Part shown: one piece after another, positions 8,062 through 17,700 of the stretch | How positions within the stretch are numbered: the stretch's first letter is position 1 | Layout: the number at the start of each line of letters is the position of its first letter | Assembly: GCF_904846175.1 (NCBI RefSeq) | Contig: NZ_CAJGZM010000001.1 | Span: 124,001 to 188,000 of the forward strand | Direction of reading: 5' to 3' | Source: Psychrobacter immobilis | Lineage (GTDB): Bacteria > Pseudomonadota > Gammaproteobacteria > Pseudomonadales > Moraxellaceae | Length of the DNA: 64,000 nucleotides | The notes under the pieces: generated by a model | Seen by the model: the letters and a program-made list of their open reading frames with translations, nothing else | What the model was told of the DNA's origin: nothing | Databases searched by the model: none | Made by a program: the position numbers and the translations under genes

Positions 8062-10149
8062 CTACTCTACTGAGTTTGTGACATCATAATCAGCATAATT
8101 AGCACTTGCATCATTCGCTTCTACCTCTGCTGCTTCTACTTCAGTTGCTTCTACATAGTCATAGCGCGCATAACGTGCCTTCTCTAACTTCTCTTTTTGC
8201 TGACGCTGTGTTGCAAGCCATGCGTTGCCATCGATAGCGACCGGTGCCTTTGCGCCAAAAGATTGTGCCAATAATGGTGCCAACGGATGTTTGTTAAAGC
8301 TGGCACTATCATAGCGCGTCTGATTCAAGACCGTGTTTTGTGAACCAAAAAAGTCACTGCCGATATTGGTTCGTTGCTGTTTTGCCAATAAATGGTCTGA
8401 GCCATCTAAATAATAGTAATTGAGATGATTAAAAGAGATAGGACTCACCGCTTCTATCAGCTGCAGCAATCCGCCAACATCTGCACTTTGATAGCCTTTG
8501 TTATACAATTCAATCTTAGCAATCGCAGCTTTCAATACATTGTCATCAGGATAGTCTTGTGGATTTTGGTCAATATGCTTTTGCAACGAGCGTGAGATGT
8601 TTTTAAATATTTTACCTATCATCTCACCGCTTTGACGACTGCCAAAATAGACTTTAACCGCCCTATCAGCGCCTACCTCCTTGGCAAACTCATCATCACG
8701 TATATCCACAGCACTGAAATACTCTGGCTCTAGCTCTGCCATACTGTTTTGTACTGCGTCAATGACCGCATCATAAATGACACCTGACGGTATTTGAGCA
8801 ATAGAAGTAACCGCTTCAGGTAAGCCAAAATTCACCGTATGAGTGGTCATTTGCGCGGGCAACGGCGTATGCTCAGGAATACCTAGCGCCAAGATGGGCA
8901 TCAACGCCGATGGATCGATTGTCGCTGCACCTTTGTCAAAATCAAGAGCAAGCGGTAGCTGAATCGATGAATGGATGGTCGGCGCTACATAGTCGTAGCT
9001 GTATACACTCTGTAGTTGCTTTTGTTTGGGCTTATAATGACTGACGCTATTGAGGGTCAGGTATTGATAATGGTAGGCATTCATTGCTTGAACTTGTTCA
9101 GGGGTACGGATAAACATATTGATAAGATTGGTCATTAACCCCGGGTAAGCACGAACGGCATTTTCATCTTGAGTGCCATTTGCCGTTTTGCTGGCTTGCA
9201 TGTCTTCATAGTTACGTAGCCAATCTTTTGATTTGATACGGCTTAAATTAGATAACAAACCACCAGCGTCGCTTTCGTACGCGCTATCATCTCTCTGATT
9301 GCCGTATTCATTGTAGTTATTCTCGTCATAACCCTCTGTATCGTAACCATACTTATCGTGGCCATATTCATCATAACCTTTACTATCATACCCATATTCG
9401 TCGTAGCCGTTTTGATCATAGCCTTCCTCATCATAGCCATTTTGATCATAGCCATACTCATCGTAACGACGCTCTTCTTCGACAGTGCGCGCAGCGACGG
9501 CGGCAGCCACCGCTTCAGCGGCAGAATCGCCGCTATAAACCTTATCGCTATCCTCAATATCATTTTCTTCATTATCGCTGTCAATGTCTTCTTCGACCGC
9601 CGCCTCATCTGCTCCTTCTAGATTTTCATCATCATTAATATCTTCATCAGCGGTACTGTTATAAAGATAAAGCTCGAGCAGTGTTCTAAAAAAACTGCTC
9701 GAGCCGGCGTCAATACTGTCGGCTTTAATATAAGGAACGGAATGATAATTAGCCCGCGATACTGACACGTGCTCCGTCGCTAAATGCTGACGAATAGCAC
9801 TCAGTAGACGCGCCTTGGCTTGCACTTCTGGATTTGGGTTTTTAGTTTGGTCAAATAAACGCTGATAACGCTCAGCATTCTTATCCAATTTGGTGTTGAA
9901 TACTTTACCCTGAGTTTGGTTTTTCTGAGTGTCAGCAACACTAAAATCTATGCCTGTCGTGGATAAATTGGACTGCGATGACAAATCTGCCGTTGTTTGA
10001 CAACCCATCAACGTCACCGTGGCGCTAGCGGCGGTAAACGCATAGATAGCCAGTTTTATAGGATGCTTTTTATAGGTAATCGATGATTGTACAACTGACG
10101 CTTGAGAGTGATGCGCTAAGGTGCGTTTTTGAGAAGTAAGCTGCCCCAT
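8062..10149 (-). CDS. Large lipoprotein with YDxxG pentapeptide repeats, unknown function
   Basis: The protein has 695 residues and starts at an ATG six bases after AAAGGG. A 32-residue polar lead precedes a hydrophobic stretch and the lipobox LMGC with Cys 50. Residues about 165-205 are strongly acidic (Asp/Glu-rich), followed by an Ala-rich helix-like segment and then eleven consecutive pentapeptides of type YDxxG at about 229-283. The C-terminal half, from about 380, resembles its paralogue at 6144-7940 (HSSIQLPLALDF against HHSSINQPIYIDF). The last 60 residues are again charged and repeat-like (VEATEVEAAEVEAND). No enzyme motif was found. A surface-exposed, perhaps cation-binding, low-complexity lipoprotein is a guess from composition only. 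Confidence 0.75.
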   Translation of the reverse strand: MGQLTSQKRTLAHHSQASVVQSSITYKKHPIKLAIYAFTAASATVTLMGCQTTADLSSQSNLSTTGIDFSVADTQKNQTQGKVFNTKLDKNAERYQRLFDQTKNPNPEVQAKARLLSAIRQHLATEHVSVSRANYHSVPYIKADSIDAGSSSFFRTLLELYLYNSTADEDINDDENLEGADEAAVEEDIDSDNEENDIEDSDKVYSGDSAAEAVAAAVAARTVEEERRYDEYGYDQNGYDEEGYDQNGYDEYGYDSKGYDEYGHDKYGYDTEGYDENNYNEYGNQRDDSAYESDAGGLLSNLSRIKSKDWLRNYEDMQASKTANGTQDENAVRAYPGLMTNLINMFIRTPEQVQAMNAYHYQYLTLNSVSHYKPKQKQLQSVYSYDYVAPTIHSSIQLPLALDFDKGAATIDPSALMPILALGIPEHTPLPAQMTTHTVNFGLPEAVTSIAQIPSGVIYDAVIDAVQNSMAELEPEYFSAVDIRDDEFAKEVGADRAVKVYFGSRQSGEMIGKIFKNISRSLQKHIDQNPQDYPDDNVLKAAIAKIELYNKGYQSADVGGLLQLIEAVSPISFNHLNYYYLDGSDHLLAKQQRTNIGSDFFGSQNTVLNQTRYDSASFNKHPLAPLLAQSFGAKAPVAIDGNAWLATQRQQKEKLEKARYARYDYVEATEVEAAEVEANDASANYADYDVTNSVE
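9301..9465 (-). repeat. Eleven YDxxG pentapeptide repeats in coding sequence
   Basis: 165 bases encode eleven in-frame five-residue units: YDEYG, YDQNG, YDEEG, YDQNG, YDEYG, YDSKG, YDEYG, HDKYG, YDTEG, YDENN, YNEYG. Tyr, Asp and Gly are near-invariant while the third and fourth positions vary. Synonymous codons differ between units, so the array is not a very recent slippage product. Confidence 0.95.
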
Positions 10150-10291
10150 AAAAATCCCTTTATTTGATAAAAACAGACAATGATAACTTTAGTCATTATT
10201 CTGTTATTTATAACATAAAAGGTTACATTTTAGGAAAGATACAGAAATATTTTAATGAAATTTTTATAATTACTCTTATATTCGAGAAAAC

Positions 10292-10320
10292 AAAAAAGCG
10301 CTATCCGATAAGATAGCGCT
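10292..10320 (-). terminator. Intrinsic terminator of the small secreted-protein gene
   Basis: The perfect 9-bp stem AGCGCTATC/GATAGCGCT with a six-base loop is followed, on the minus strand, by six T. It lies 27 bases past the stop of the gene ending at 10347. Confidence 0.9.
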
Positions 10321-10346
10321 GCATATTAAATAAGCATTAAAGACAT

Positions 10347-10781
10347 TTACCATAAACGGATATGTTCTTTACCATCCTCATTGATAATGACCAAACCTTT
10401 TGAAAAATCTATATTTTGGCGAGCATTTTTAATCGTTTTATAATTATAGCTTTTACGGTCTGCTAAATTGATGAGCTCATACACTTCATCGCCACCTATA
10501 TCTACATAACGGCTACTGTCACCATCTGGCCATTTGATAGTAAGGAGCGGTAAAGACTCATGAGAACCAAAGATTTCTTTAGCCCTATAATCCTTTGAAG
10601 AATTAATAGTTGAAGTTGTTACTAAGCATTTTTTACTGGCAATTTTAAGTTTGTAAGCACAATTAAAAGAACCTGACCCATTCTCAGCAGACATAAACTC
10701 TTCTATAGTCGGCGAAGCTTGTACTTGGGCAGCGCTAAATGCAAAAGCTAAGCCAACGCTCACAGCCATTAACCTTTTCAT
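10347..10781 (-). CDS. Small secreted protein of unknown function
   Basis: The 144-residue product starts with a clear signal peptide (MKRLMAVSVGLAFAFSAAQVQA) likely cleaved before SPT, so it is periplasmic or released. I chose the ATG at 10781, six bases after GGAG; the open frame extends upstream to 10835 but those residues would precede the signal peptide without purpose. Two Cys (in FNCAYK and KKCLVT) could form a disulfide. I do not recognise the family. It stands alone between its own terminator and the divergent ggt gene. Confidence 0.7.
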   Translation of the reverse strand: MKRLMAVSVGLAFAFSAAQVQASPTIEEFMSAENGSGSFNCAYKLKIASKKCLVTTSTINSSKDYRAKEIFGSHESLPLLTIKWPDGDSSRYVDIGGDEVYELINLADRKSYNYKTIKNARQNIDFSKGLVIINEDGKEHIRLW

Positions 10782-10954
10782 AGTCATCTCCATCGTTCTA
10801 ATAAACATATGTAAGTGATATAACTTGATTCTCATGCTATCTTATTATTTTAAGCAATGCGACCGTTTTTATAAGAACGGTCGATAAGTTTGTCTCATAA
10901 CGAATAATCATCAGATAACTTTACTTCTAACCCACTCGTAAAAAGGAATTTGCG

Positions 10955-12901
10955 ATGCAAAACTCAGCACTAAAAAACAAAATAGACGCTCCTCATAGCA
11001 ACCTTCAAGCTAGAGCAAAGATTAAAGCGGCTATCTTGTTAATCAGTAGTACGTTTTTAGTCTCATTATCCGCTCATGCTGCTGAGCCGATGACTAATAC
11101 TAAAAACACTATCAATCCAACCTCGCTTAATACCAATGCCATTAATTTAGCGATTATGGTAGATAATCCGACTGTATTATCTGAGACTCAGCGCGTAACG
11201 AGAGCGAAAACCAACACGCTCACGCCTAAAAAAATCCAAGCCAAAACAGATCAAGCCATCTATTCTGAAGATGCTATTCACCACCCTGTTTGGGCAAAGA
11301 ACGGTATGGTCGCAAGCCAAGAAGCGCTGGCCTCTGATATTGGCTTAAAGATTTTAAAAGATGGCGGTAATGCCGTTGACGCCGCTGTAGCGGTTGGTTT
11401 TGCTCTAGCGGTCACATTGCCACGAGCTGGCAATATCGGCGGCGGTGGTTTTATGATGGTTTATGATGCCAAACAAGGTAAAACCGTGGCGCTCGATTAT
11501 CGTGAAAAAGCCCCCAGTAGCGCCTCACGCGATATGTACCTTGATAAGGATGGCAACGCCGTTAGCGACTTATCTCAATATCATGGCTTAGCCGTTGGTG
11601 TACCGGGTACAGTTGCAGGCTTACTCAAAGCATTAGAAGATCACGGCACAATGAGCCGCGGGCAAGTGATGGCGCCAGCGATTGCATTGGCAGAGAAAGG
11701 GATTGTGGTAACACCTGGACTATCTGAATCACTAGAAGCGTTAAGCGAGCGCATGCAAAAATGGCCAAGTACCAAAAAGATATTTTTTAAAGCTGATGGC
11801 AGCGCTTATCAACCGGGTGAGCGCTTAAAACAGCCTGAGCTTGCCCATTCGCTAAAACTGATTGCCGCAAAAGGCGCCGATGGATTTTATAAAGGGGAAA
11901 CGGCACGTAAATTGGTTAAAGCGGTCAATGATGCTGGTGGCAATATGAGCTTGCAGGACTTGGCAAATTATGAAGCCATCGCTCGCGTGCCCGTTAAAGG
12001 GGATTATCGTGGTTATGAGATTGTCTCAATGCCACCACCGTCTTCTGGCGGTATTCATATTGTGCAGATTTTAAACATTTTGGAAGGTTATCCGCTAAAA
12101 GACTATGGTCAAAATAGCGCGCAAACCATTCATTTGATGGCTGAGGCTATGCAGCTTGCTTATGCCGATCGTGCTGAGTATTTGGGAGATTCTGATTTTA
12201 TTGACGTACCTGCCAGCGGGTTAACCTCACAAGCTTATGCCGATAAACTGCGTGCGTTAATCAATCCAGATAAAGCCACCCCAGCTGCAACCATTAAAGC
12301 CAATAACCCTCTACCGTACGAGAGTGATCAAACCACGCACTTCTCGATTGTCGATAAAGATGGCAACGCGGTCGCCAATACTTATACACTGAACTTCTCT
12401 TATGGTACTGGGCTTGTCGCTGAAGGTACGGGTATCCTGCTCAATAATGAGATGGATGATTTTTCTGCCAAGCCTGGCGTACCCAATGGTTATGGTTTAA
12501 TCGGCGGCGATGCAAATGCGGTTGAAGCGAATAAGCGTCCGTTGTCTTCGATGAGTCCAACAATCGTATTTAAAGACAGCAAGCCTTATATCGTCACGGG
12601 CAGCCCAGGTGGTAGCCGCATCATCACAACCGTCACGCAAGTGATATCCAACGTCATCGACCATGATATGAATATCGCTGAGGCTACGCATGCACCGCGG
12701 ATTCATGACCAATGGCTACCCGATGAGATTCGTATCGAGAAAGCGCTAAATATAGATACGATTAAAAAGCTCGAGTCAATGGGACATAAGGTCAGTCCGC
12801 AGTCAGCGATGGGCTCAACCCAGTCGATTATGATGACGCCAAATGGCGTCTATGGTTCTTCAGACCCACGTATTGTCGATGCGGCAGTGGTCGGCTATTG
12901 A
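10955..12901 (+). CDS. ggt: Gamma-glutamyltransferase (glutathione hydrolase)
   Basis: This periplasmic enzyme cleaves the gamma-glutamyl bond of glutathione and transfers or hydrolyses it; the precursor self-cleaves into large and small subunits. The nucleophilic Thr that begins the small subunit is T460 in SDQTTHFSIVDKDGNAV. The substrate-binding stretches LNNEMDDFSAKPG, SSMSPTIV and GSPGGSRIITTV match E. coli Ggt almost word for word. A signal peptide ends near residue 43 (SLSAHAA). At 648 residues it exceeds the roughly 580 of E. coli; the excess is a Thr/Asn-rich stretch of about 60 residues between signal peptide and enzyme domain. AGGA lies before the ATG. It is monocistronic by layout. 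Confidence 0.96.
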   Translation: MQNSALKNKIDAPHSNLQARAKIKAAILLISSTFLVSLSAHAAEPMTNTKNTINPTSLNTNAINLAIMVDNPTVLSETQRVTRAKTNTLTPKKIQAKTDQAIYSEDAIHHPVWAKNGMVASQEALASDIGLKILKDGGNAVDAAVAVGFALAVTLPRAGNIGGGGFMMVYDAKQGKTVALDYREKAPSSASRDMYLDKDGNAVSDLSQYHGLAVGVPGTVAGLLKALEDHGTMSRGQVMAPAIALAEKGIVVTPGLSESLEALSERMQKWPSTKKIFFKADGSAYQPGERLKQPELAHSLKLIAAKGADGFYKGETARKLVKAVNDAGGNMSLQDLANYEAIARVPVKGDYRGYEIVSMPPPSSGGIHIVQILNILEGYPLKDYGQNSAQTIHLMAEAMQLAYADRAEYLGDSDFIDVPASGLTSQAYADKLRALINPDKATPAATIKANNPLPYESDQTTHFSIVDKDGNAVANTYTLNFSYGTGLVAEGTGILLNNEMDDFSAKPGVPNGYGLIGGDANAVEANKRPLSSMSPTIVFKDSKPYIVTGSPGGSRIITTVTQVISNVIDHDMNIAEATHAPRIHDQWLPDEIRIEKALNIDTIKKLESMGHKVSPQSAMGSTQSIMMTPNGVYGSSDPRIVDAAVVGY

Positions 12902-13207
12902 TTTGATTTTACAGTAAATGTATTTGGTGAAACTGAATGGGCGATATTCCCATAAATTATTTGAACTGCCGGCTAAAATAGCCGTCCTTCAACGATATTT
13001 GATTAACAGCTGTCTATCTCAGTTATCTAAATAGCGCTCATTTTCTTAATCCATTGAACTGAGCGTGTCATTATTTTTATCCCCATTTTTAAAATGAAGG
13101 CACGCCCTAAGGTTATTGGTTTTAGCTAGATGACCGTTATAACACCAGTTACTCCTTCCTCCTTAATCAGTGCATGAGCACTTTTAGAATTTTTACAGAG
13201 AACGTTT
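12902..13207. other. Spacer between ggt and the DadA-like gene
   Basis: The 306 bases hold a short hairpin (CGGCT-AAAAT-AGCCG near 12970) and a CGCTCA/TGAGCG pair near 13037-13063 followed by a T-rich stretch, which may form a weak ggt terminator. No small gene was found. The promoter of the next gene presumably lies here. Confidence 0.4.
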
Positions 13208-14461
13208 ATGGATACGGACACCCCAAACTTCGATTTACATATCATCGGTGGTGGTATTATTGGTCTGGCAACTGCAGTGACATTACAAGCACGAGGTGTA
13301 AAGGTCGCTCTACTAGAGGCAAATGAAGTTGGACAAGGTGCGTCATTTGGTAATGCAGGACATATCGCGCCAGAGCATGTATTCCCGATTGCTGATGCCA
13401 GTATGCTCCGTCATATTCCAGCTATGTTATTGAACCCAACAGGTCCACTGCGCATAGATTGGCGCTATCTGCCACGCTTGACGCCTTGGGCTATTCAGTT
13501 ACTAATGAATATGCGCCCTGAACCATTTTCCCGTATCCATCAAGCCCTATTAAGCTTAAATGATAATTGCCTACAAGCATGGTTAGACTTCTCCCAGCAG
13601 TGGCAGTTAGACGATTGGATAAAAGTGAAAGGCTCGTTATTAACAGTCGAGAAGACCAGTAGCTTAGACTCTCTGAAGACCCATGGCAGACGTCTTAATG
13701 ATGTCGGCGTAGCTAATGAGTTGTTGACGAAAGAGAGCTTATTAGAGCATGAACCCGCCTTACAAGATAACCAGTTAGCGGCGTTATTGTTCCCAAATAC
13801 GGGCCATATCACCAACTTAACAGCCGCCATCAACCAGCTTAGCATCACATTTAGACAATTAGGCGGTCACATTATTGAACATTGCCGTGTCTTTGAAGCA
13901 AAGACTAACGTTGAAGGCATCCATTTAACGACCAATCAAGGTGATATCGTAGCTTCCAAGGTGATGTTGTCGGCCGGGGCTCATTCTAAAATATTGGCCA
14001 AACAGCTAACAGGCGTCAATGTTCCTTTAGACACCGAACGTGGTTATCACTTAATGCTACCGCACGAAAGCGCACGTTTACAGATGCCCGTAACCAGTCT
14101 GGATCGGCGCTTTGTGATGACACCGATGCAAGAAGGTCTACGCTTGGCTGGCACAGTGGAATATGCAGGACTTGAAGCCCCTGCTAATATGCAACGGGCA
14201 CACATCCTCTTACAACACGCGCAGCCCATGTTAAAAACGCCATTAAATTCGGCTGATAATATGCCATGGATGGGCTTTCGACCATCGACCTCAGACTCCT
14301 TACCAGTTATCGATAATATTGAGCGCGTGTTTTTAAATTTCGGCCATCAGCATTTAGGGCTGACGCAAGCGGTTGTTAGCGCACAAATGATCGCGGCATA
14401 CTATTTTGATGAAGCGCACGCTATCGACCCAAGACCCTATCAACTTGCCCGCTTTACATAG
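13208..14461 (+). CDS. DadA-like FAD-dependent D-amino-acid dehydrogenase or related oxidase
   Basis: This 417-residue flavoprotein has the dinucleotide-binding motif IIGGGIIGLATA at residues 12-23, then the GASFGNAGHIAPEH stretch typical of the DadA/glycine oxidase family. The C-terminal FAD-contacting region reads WMGFRPSTSDSLPVI and FGHQHLGLT. The family oxidatively deaminates D-amino acids or related amines and passes electrons to quinone or oxygen. The usual partner, an alanine racemase gene, is not adjacent, so the exact substrate is open; hydroxyproline or another D-amino acid is possible. It does not appear to be co-transcribed with ggt, given the 306-base gap. Confidence 0.82.
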   Translation: MDTDTPNFDLHIIGGGIIGLATAVTLQARGVKVALLEANEVGQGASFGNAGHIAPEHVFPIADASMLRHIPAMLLNPTGPLRIDWRYLPRLTPWAIQLLMNMRPEPFSRIHQALLSLNDNCLQAWLDFSQQWQLDDWIKVKGSLLTVEKTSSLDSLKTHGRRLNDVGVANELLTKESLLEHEPALQDNQLAALLFPNTGHITNLTAAINQLSITFRQLGGHIIEHCRVFEAKTNVEGIHLTTNQGDIVASKVMLSAGAHSKILAKQLTGVNVPLDTERGYHLMLPHESARLQMPVTSLDRRFVMTPMQEGLRLAGTVEYAGLEAPANMQRAHILLQHAQPMLKTPLNSADNMPWMGFRPSTSDSLPVIDNIERVFLNFGHQHLGLTQAVVSAQMIAAYYFDEAHAIDPRPYQLARFT

Positions 14462-14781
14462 ACAGCTTATGAAAAGCTTATCAATTAAGAAAAAACTACC
14501 GACATATCTTTAAGCATAATAGTTTTGAGCACAATAGTTTATTGCTACGCAGACCTACTCTCAATGTCTGTCACCTCGCTGTTGAGCGCTGAATCAGTGG
14601 TTGTTATGGGCAAAGAATGCTATTATTATCCGTTAAGATTAGAAGACCCAAACCAAGCGATGAATCGCTTGTCGCCGCATCAATAATGCTAAAGCTTCGT
14701 AAATGAGCTTGCAATGTGCAATGTCTTCTGACCTTCTCTCTTAGCACCACACCCTTTTGATCGCATCCGTAAGAGTCCTCT
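14462..14781. other. Spacer upstream of dnaE
   Basis: The 320 bases contain AAGCGAT-GA-ATCGCTT at 14655-14670, a perfect 7-bp inverted repeat with a two-base centre, but no gene or terminator I can support. The dnaE promoter is expected here. Confidence 0.4.
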
Positions 14782-17700
14782 ATGGCATTTGTACACCTTG
14801 GCATCCACAGCGAATATTCAATTACCGATTCTATCGTGCGTATAAAGCCGCTTGTCAAAGCGGCGGCAGCAGACAATCAAAGCGCGTTGGCATTGACCGA
14901 TTTATCCAACCTTTATGCCACAGTGAAATTTTATCGTGCCTGCTTAGGTACGGGTATTAAGCCAATCATCGGCAGTGAAATCATTATGGATAATGAAGAC
15001 ACGCGCTTGGTATTGCTGGCGATGGACAATGAAGGCTATCAAAATATCACCCGCATCGTATCGCTTGGCTTTACTGAAGGGCGCGCCGATGTTGCCAATC
15101 ATGGGGTGCCAGTAGTTGATCGTCGTCATATTTTAGAGCACGCGGCTGGTGTCGTAGTCTTATTTACTGAAAAATCCGATGTTGGTCAAGCACTGGTCGG
15201 ATCCATGCCAGAAAAAGCCGACGAGCTGCTTTCGGAGTGGCAAGAAAAATTTGATGACCGCTTATACTTTGCTATCAAGCGCACCAATCGCTCAGGTGAA
15301 GATGCTTTTATTAAAGCGGCTATTCATGCAGGTGCCAAGCACCACATTCCTATTATTGCCCATAACGATGTGCGTTTCTTAGAGCAAGACGATTTTGACG
15401 CTCATGAAGCACGTGTTTGTATTGCAGGCTCGTATGTACTTGCTGACCTCAATCGTCCACGACTCTATTCGGACGAGCAATATCTTAAAACCCAAGCACA
15501 GATGGCACAGCTATTTGCTGATATTCCACAAGTTATTGACAATACCTTGCGCTTAGCAACCCGATGTAACGTGACCTTAACGCTAGGTATTAACGTCCTG
15601 CCTGAATTTCCTGTACCTGAAGGCGAAACAATTGAATCGTTTTTCCGCGCCGAATCCATACGCGGTCTTAATCATCGACTGGACAAACTATTTCCGATTG
15701 AAGCACGTACTGACAACTGGAGCGACTTTCGCCAAAAGTACGATGAGCGTTTAGAGTATGAGCTAAAGGTTATCCTCTCTATGGGCTTCCCCGGTTACTT
15801 CTTAATCGTGATGGACTTTATCCGATGGGCAAAAGGCAATGGCGTACCGGTTGGCCCAGGTCGTGGTTCTGGTGCTGGTTCTCTCGTCGCTTATGCGCTG
15901 AATATTACCGACCTTGACCCTATTCATTACGACTTACTATTTGAGCGATTTTTGAATCCCGAGCGTGTCTCTATGCCCGATTTCGATATTGACTTCTGTA
16001 TTGAAGGTCGCGACCGCGTTATTGATTATGTCGCTCAAACTTATGGTCGAGAAGCGGTCTCGCAGATTATCACCTTTGGTACGATGGCAGCAAAAGCGGT
16101 GGTACGAGATGTTGCGCGCGCACAAAGCAAATCCTACTTCCTTGCCAGCAAAATGTCGAAACTTATTCCCAAAACACCGGGTATCACACTGAGTCAAGCA
16201 CTTGAGCAAGAGCCGCAGCTCAAAGACTTAATTTCCAATCCTGACAACATGGATTATGAAGATGCCACTGAAGTGTGGGAGATGGCGATTAAGCTTGAAG
16301 GCGTCTGCCGAAACGTCGGTAAGCATGCGGGCGGCGTCCTGATTGCTCCGCATAAAATCACCGATTTTAGCGCCATTTATTGTGATGACGAAGGTCATCG
16401 TGTCAGCCAATTTGATAAAGATGATGTCGAAGCGGTTGGGCTGGTCAAGTTCGATTTCTTGGGTCTGCGTAACTTGACCGTGATTGATGCTGCTGTCAGA
16501 AATATCAACCTGCGTCGTGCAAAAGAAGGCAAAGATGCGTTAGTGTTAGAAGACCTACCATTAGATGATAAAAAAGCCTACAAGCTCTTGCAAGATGCCA
16601 AGACCACTGCCGTCTTTCAGTTAGAAAGTATGGGCATGAAGAAATATCTGGCGAAATTACAACCGACCAATATCGAAGACGTCATCGCCATGTGTGCGCT
16701 CTATCGCCCGGGCCCGCTCGATGCAGGTATGGTAGAGATGTATATCGACCGTAAGCATGGTCGTGAGGAAGTCATTTATGACCATCCAAACCTTGAGCCT
16801 ATTTTAGAAAACACCAACGGCGTTATCGTCTATCAAGAACAGGTCATGCAAATCTCGCAGGTCATGGCAGGATACAGCTTAGGCGGTGCGGACATGTTAC
16901 GCCGTGCGATGGGTAAAAAGAAACCTGAGGAAATGGCCAAACAGCGCGATATCTTTATCACTGGTGCAACCGCGCAAGGTATCGATGAAGCGACATCAGG
17001 TGGCGTGTTTGACTTAATGGAGAAGTTCGCAGGTTACGGTTTTAACCGCTCACATTCCGCCGCTTATGGCGTGCTAGCTTATCAGACCGCTTATCTCAAA
17101 CAATACTACCCTGCCGAATTTATGGCAGCGGTACTAACTTCAGACATGAACAACACTGACAACGTGGTATTCTTTATCAATGATTGCCGTGAAAACTTTG
17201 ATTTAACCGTGGTTAATCCATCGGTTAATCGCAGTGAATGGCATTTTGTTGCTGATACCCCGACCAATATTATTTATGGTTTAGGTGCTATTAAAGGTGT
17301 GGGTGAAGGTGCCGTCGAATCTATCGTTGATGCGCGTCGCCGTGAAGGCCCATTTAAAGATTTATACGACTTTTGCCGCCGTGTTGATATTAAAAAGGTT
17401 AATAAACGCACGCTTGAAGCTTTGGTCAGTGCTGGCTGCTTTGATGACTTTGCTGTGACCTTACGTCCAGACTTGCCAAGCGACGAAGCATACGAGATTC
17501 GTGGTGCGCTGATGAGTCAGTTGCCAAGTGCCGTACAAGCTGCTGAACAAGACCGTCAAAACCGTGAAATTGGTATGATGGATTTATTTGGTGAAATGGA
17601 CGGTGTCGTTGCTGCGCCGCCACTGGTTATGACGCCAGAGCTGATTTGGGGCGATAAGCACCGCCTAAAAGCGGAAAAAAATACTTTAGGTCTCTATTTA

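Noticed and set aside
9243..9621. Other-frame open stretches over the YDxxG repeat tract
   Set aside because: Their periodic Met/Ile-rich products arise from reading the pentapeptide repeat in the wrong frame or strand.
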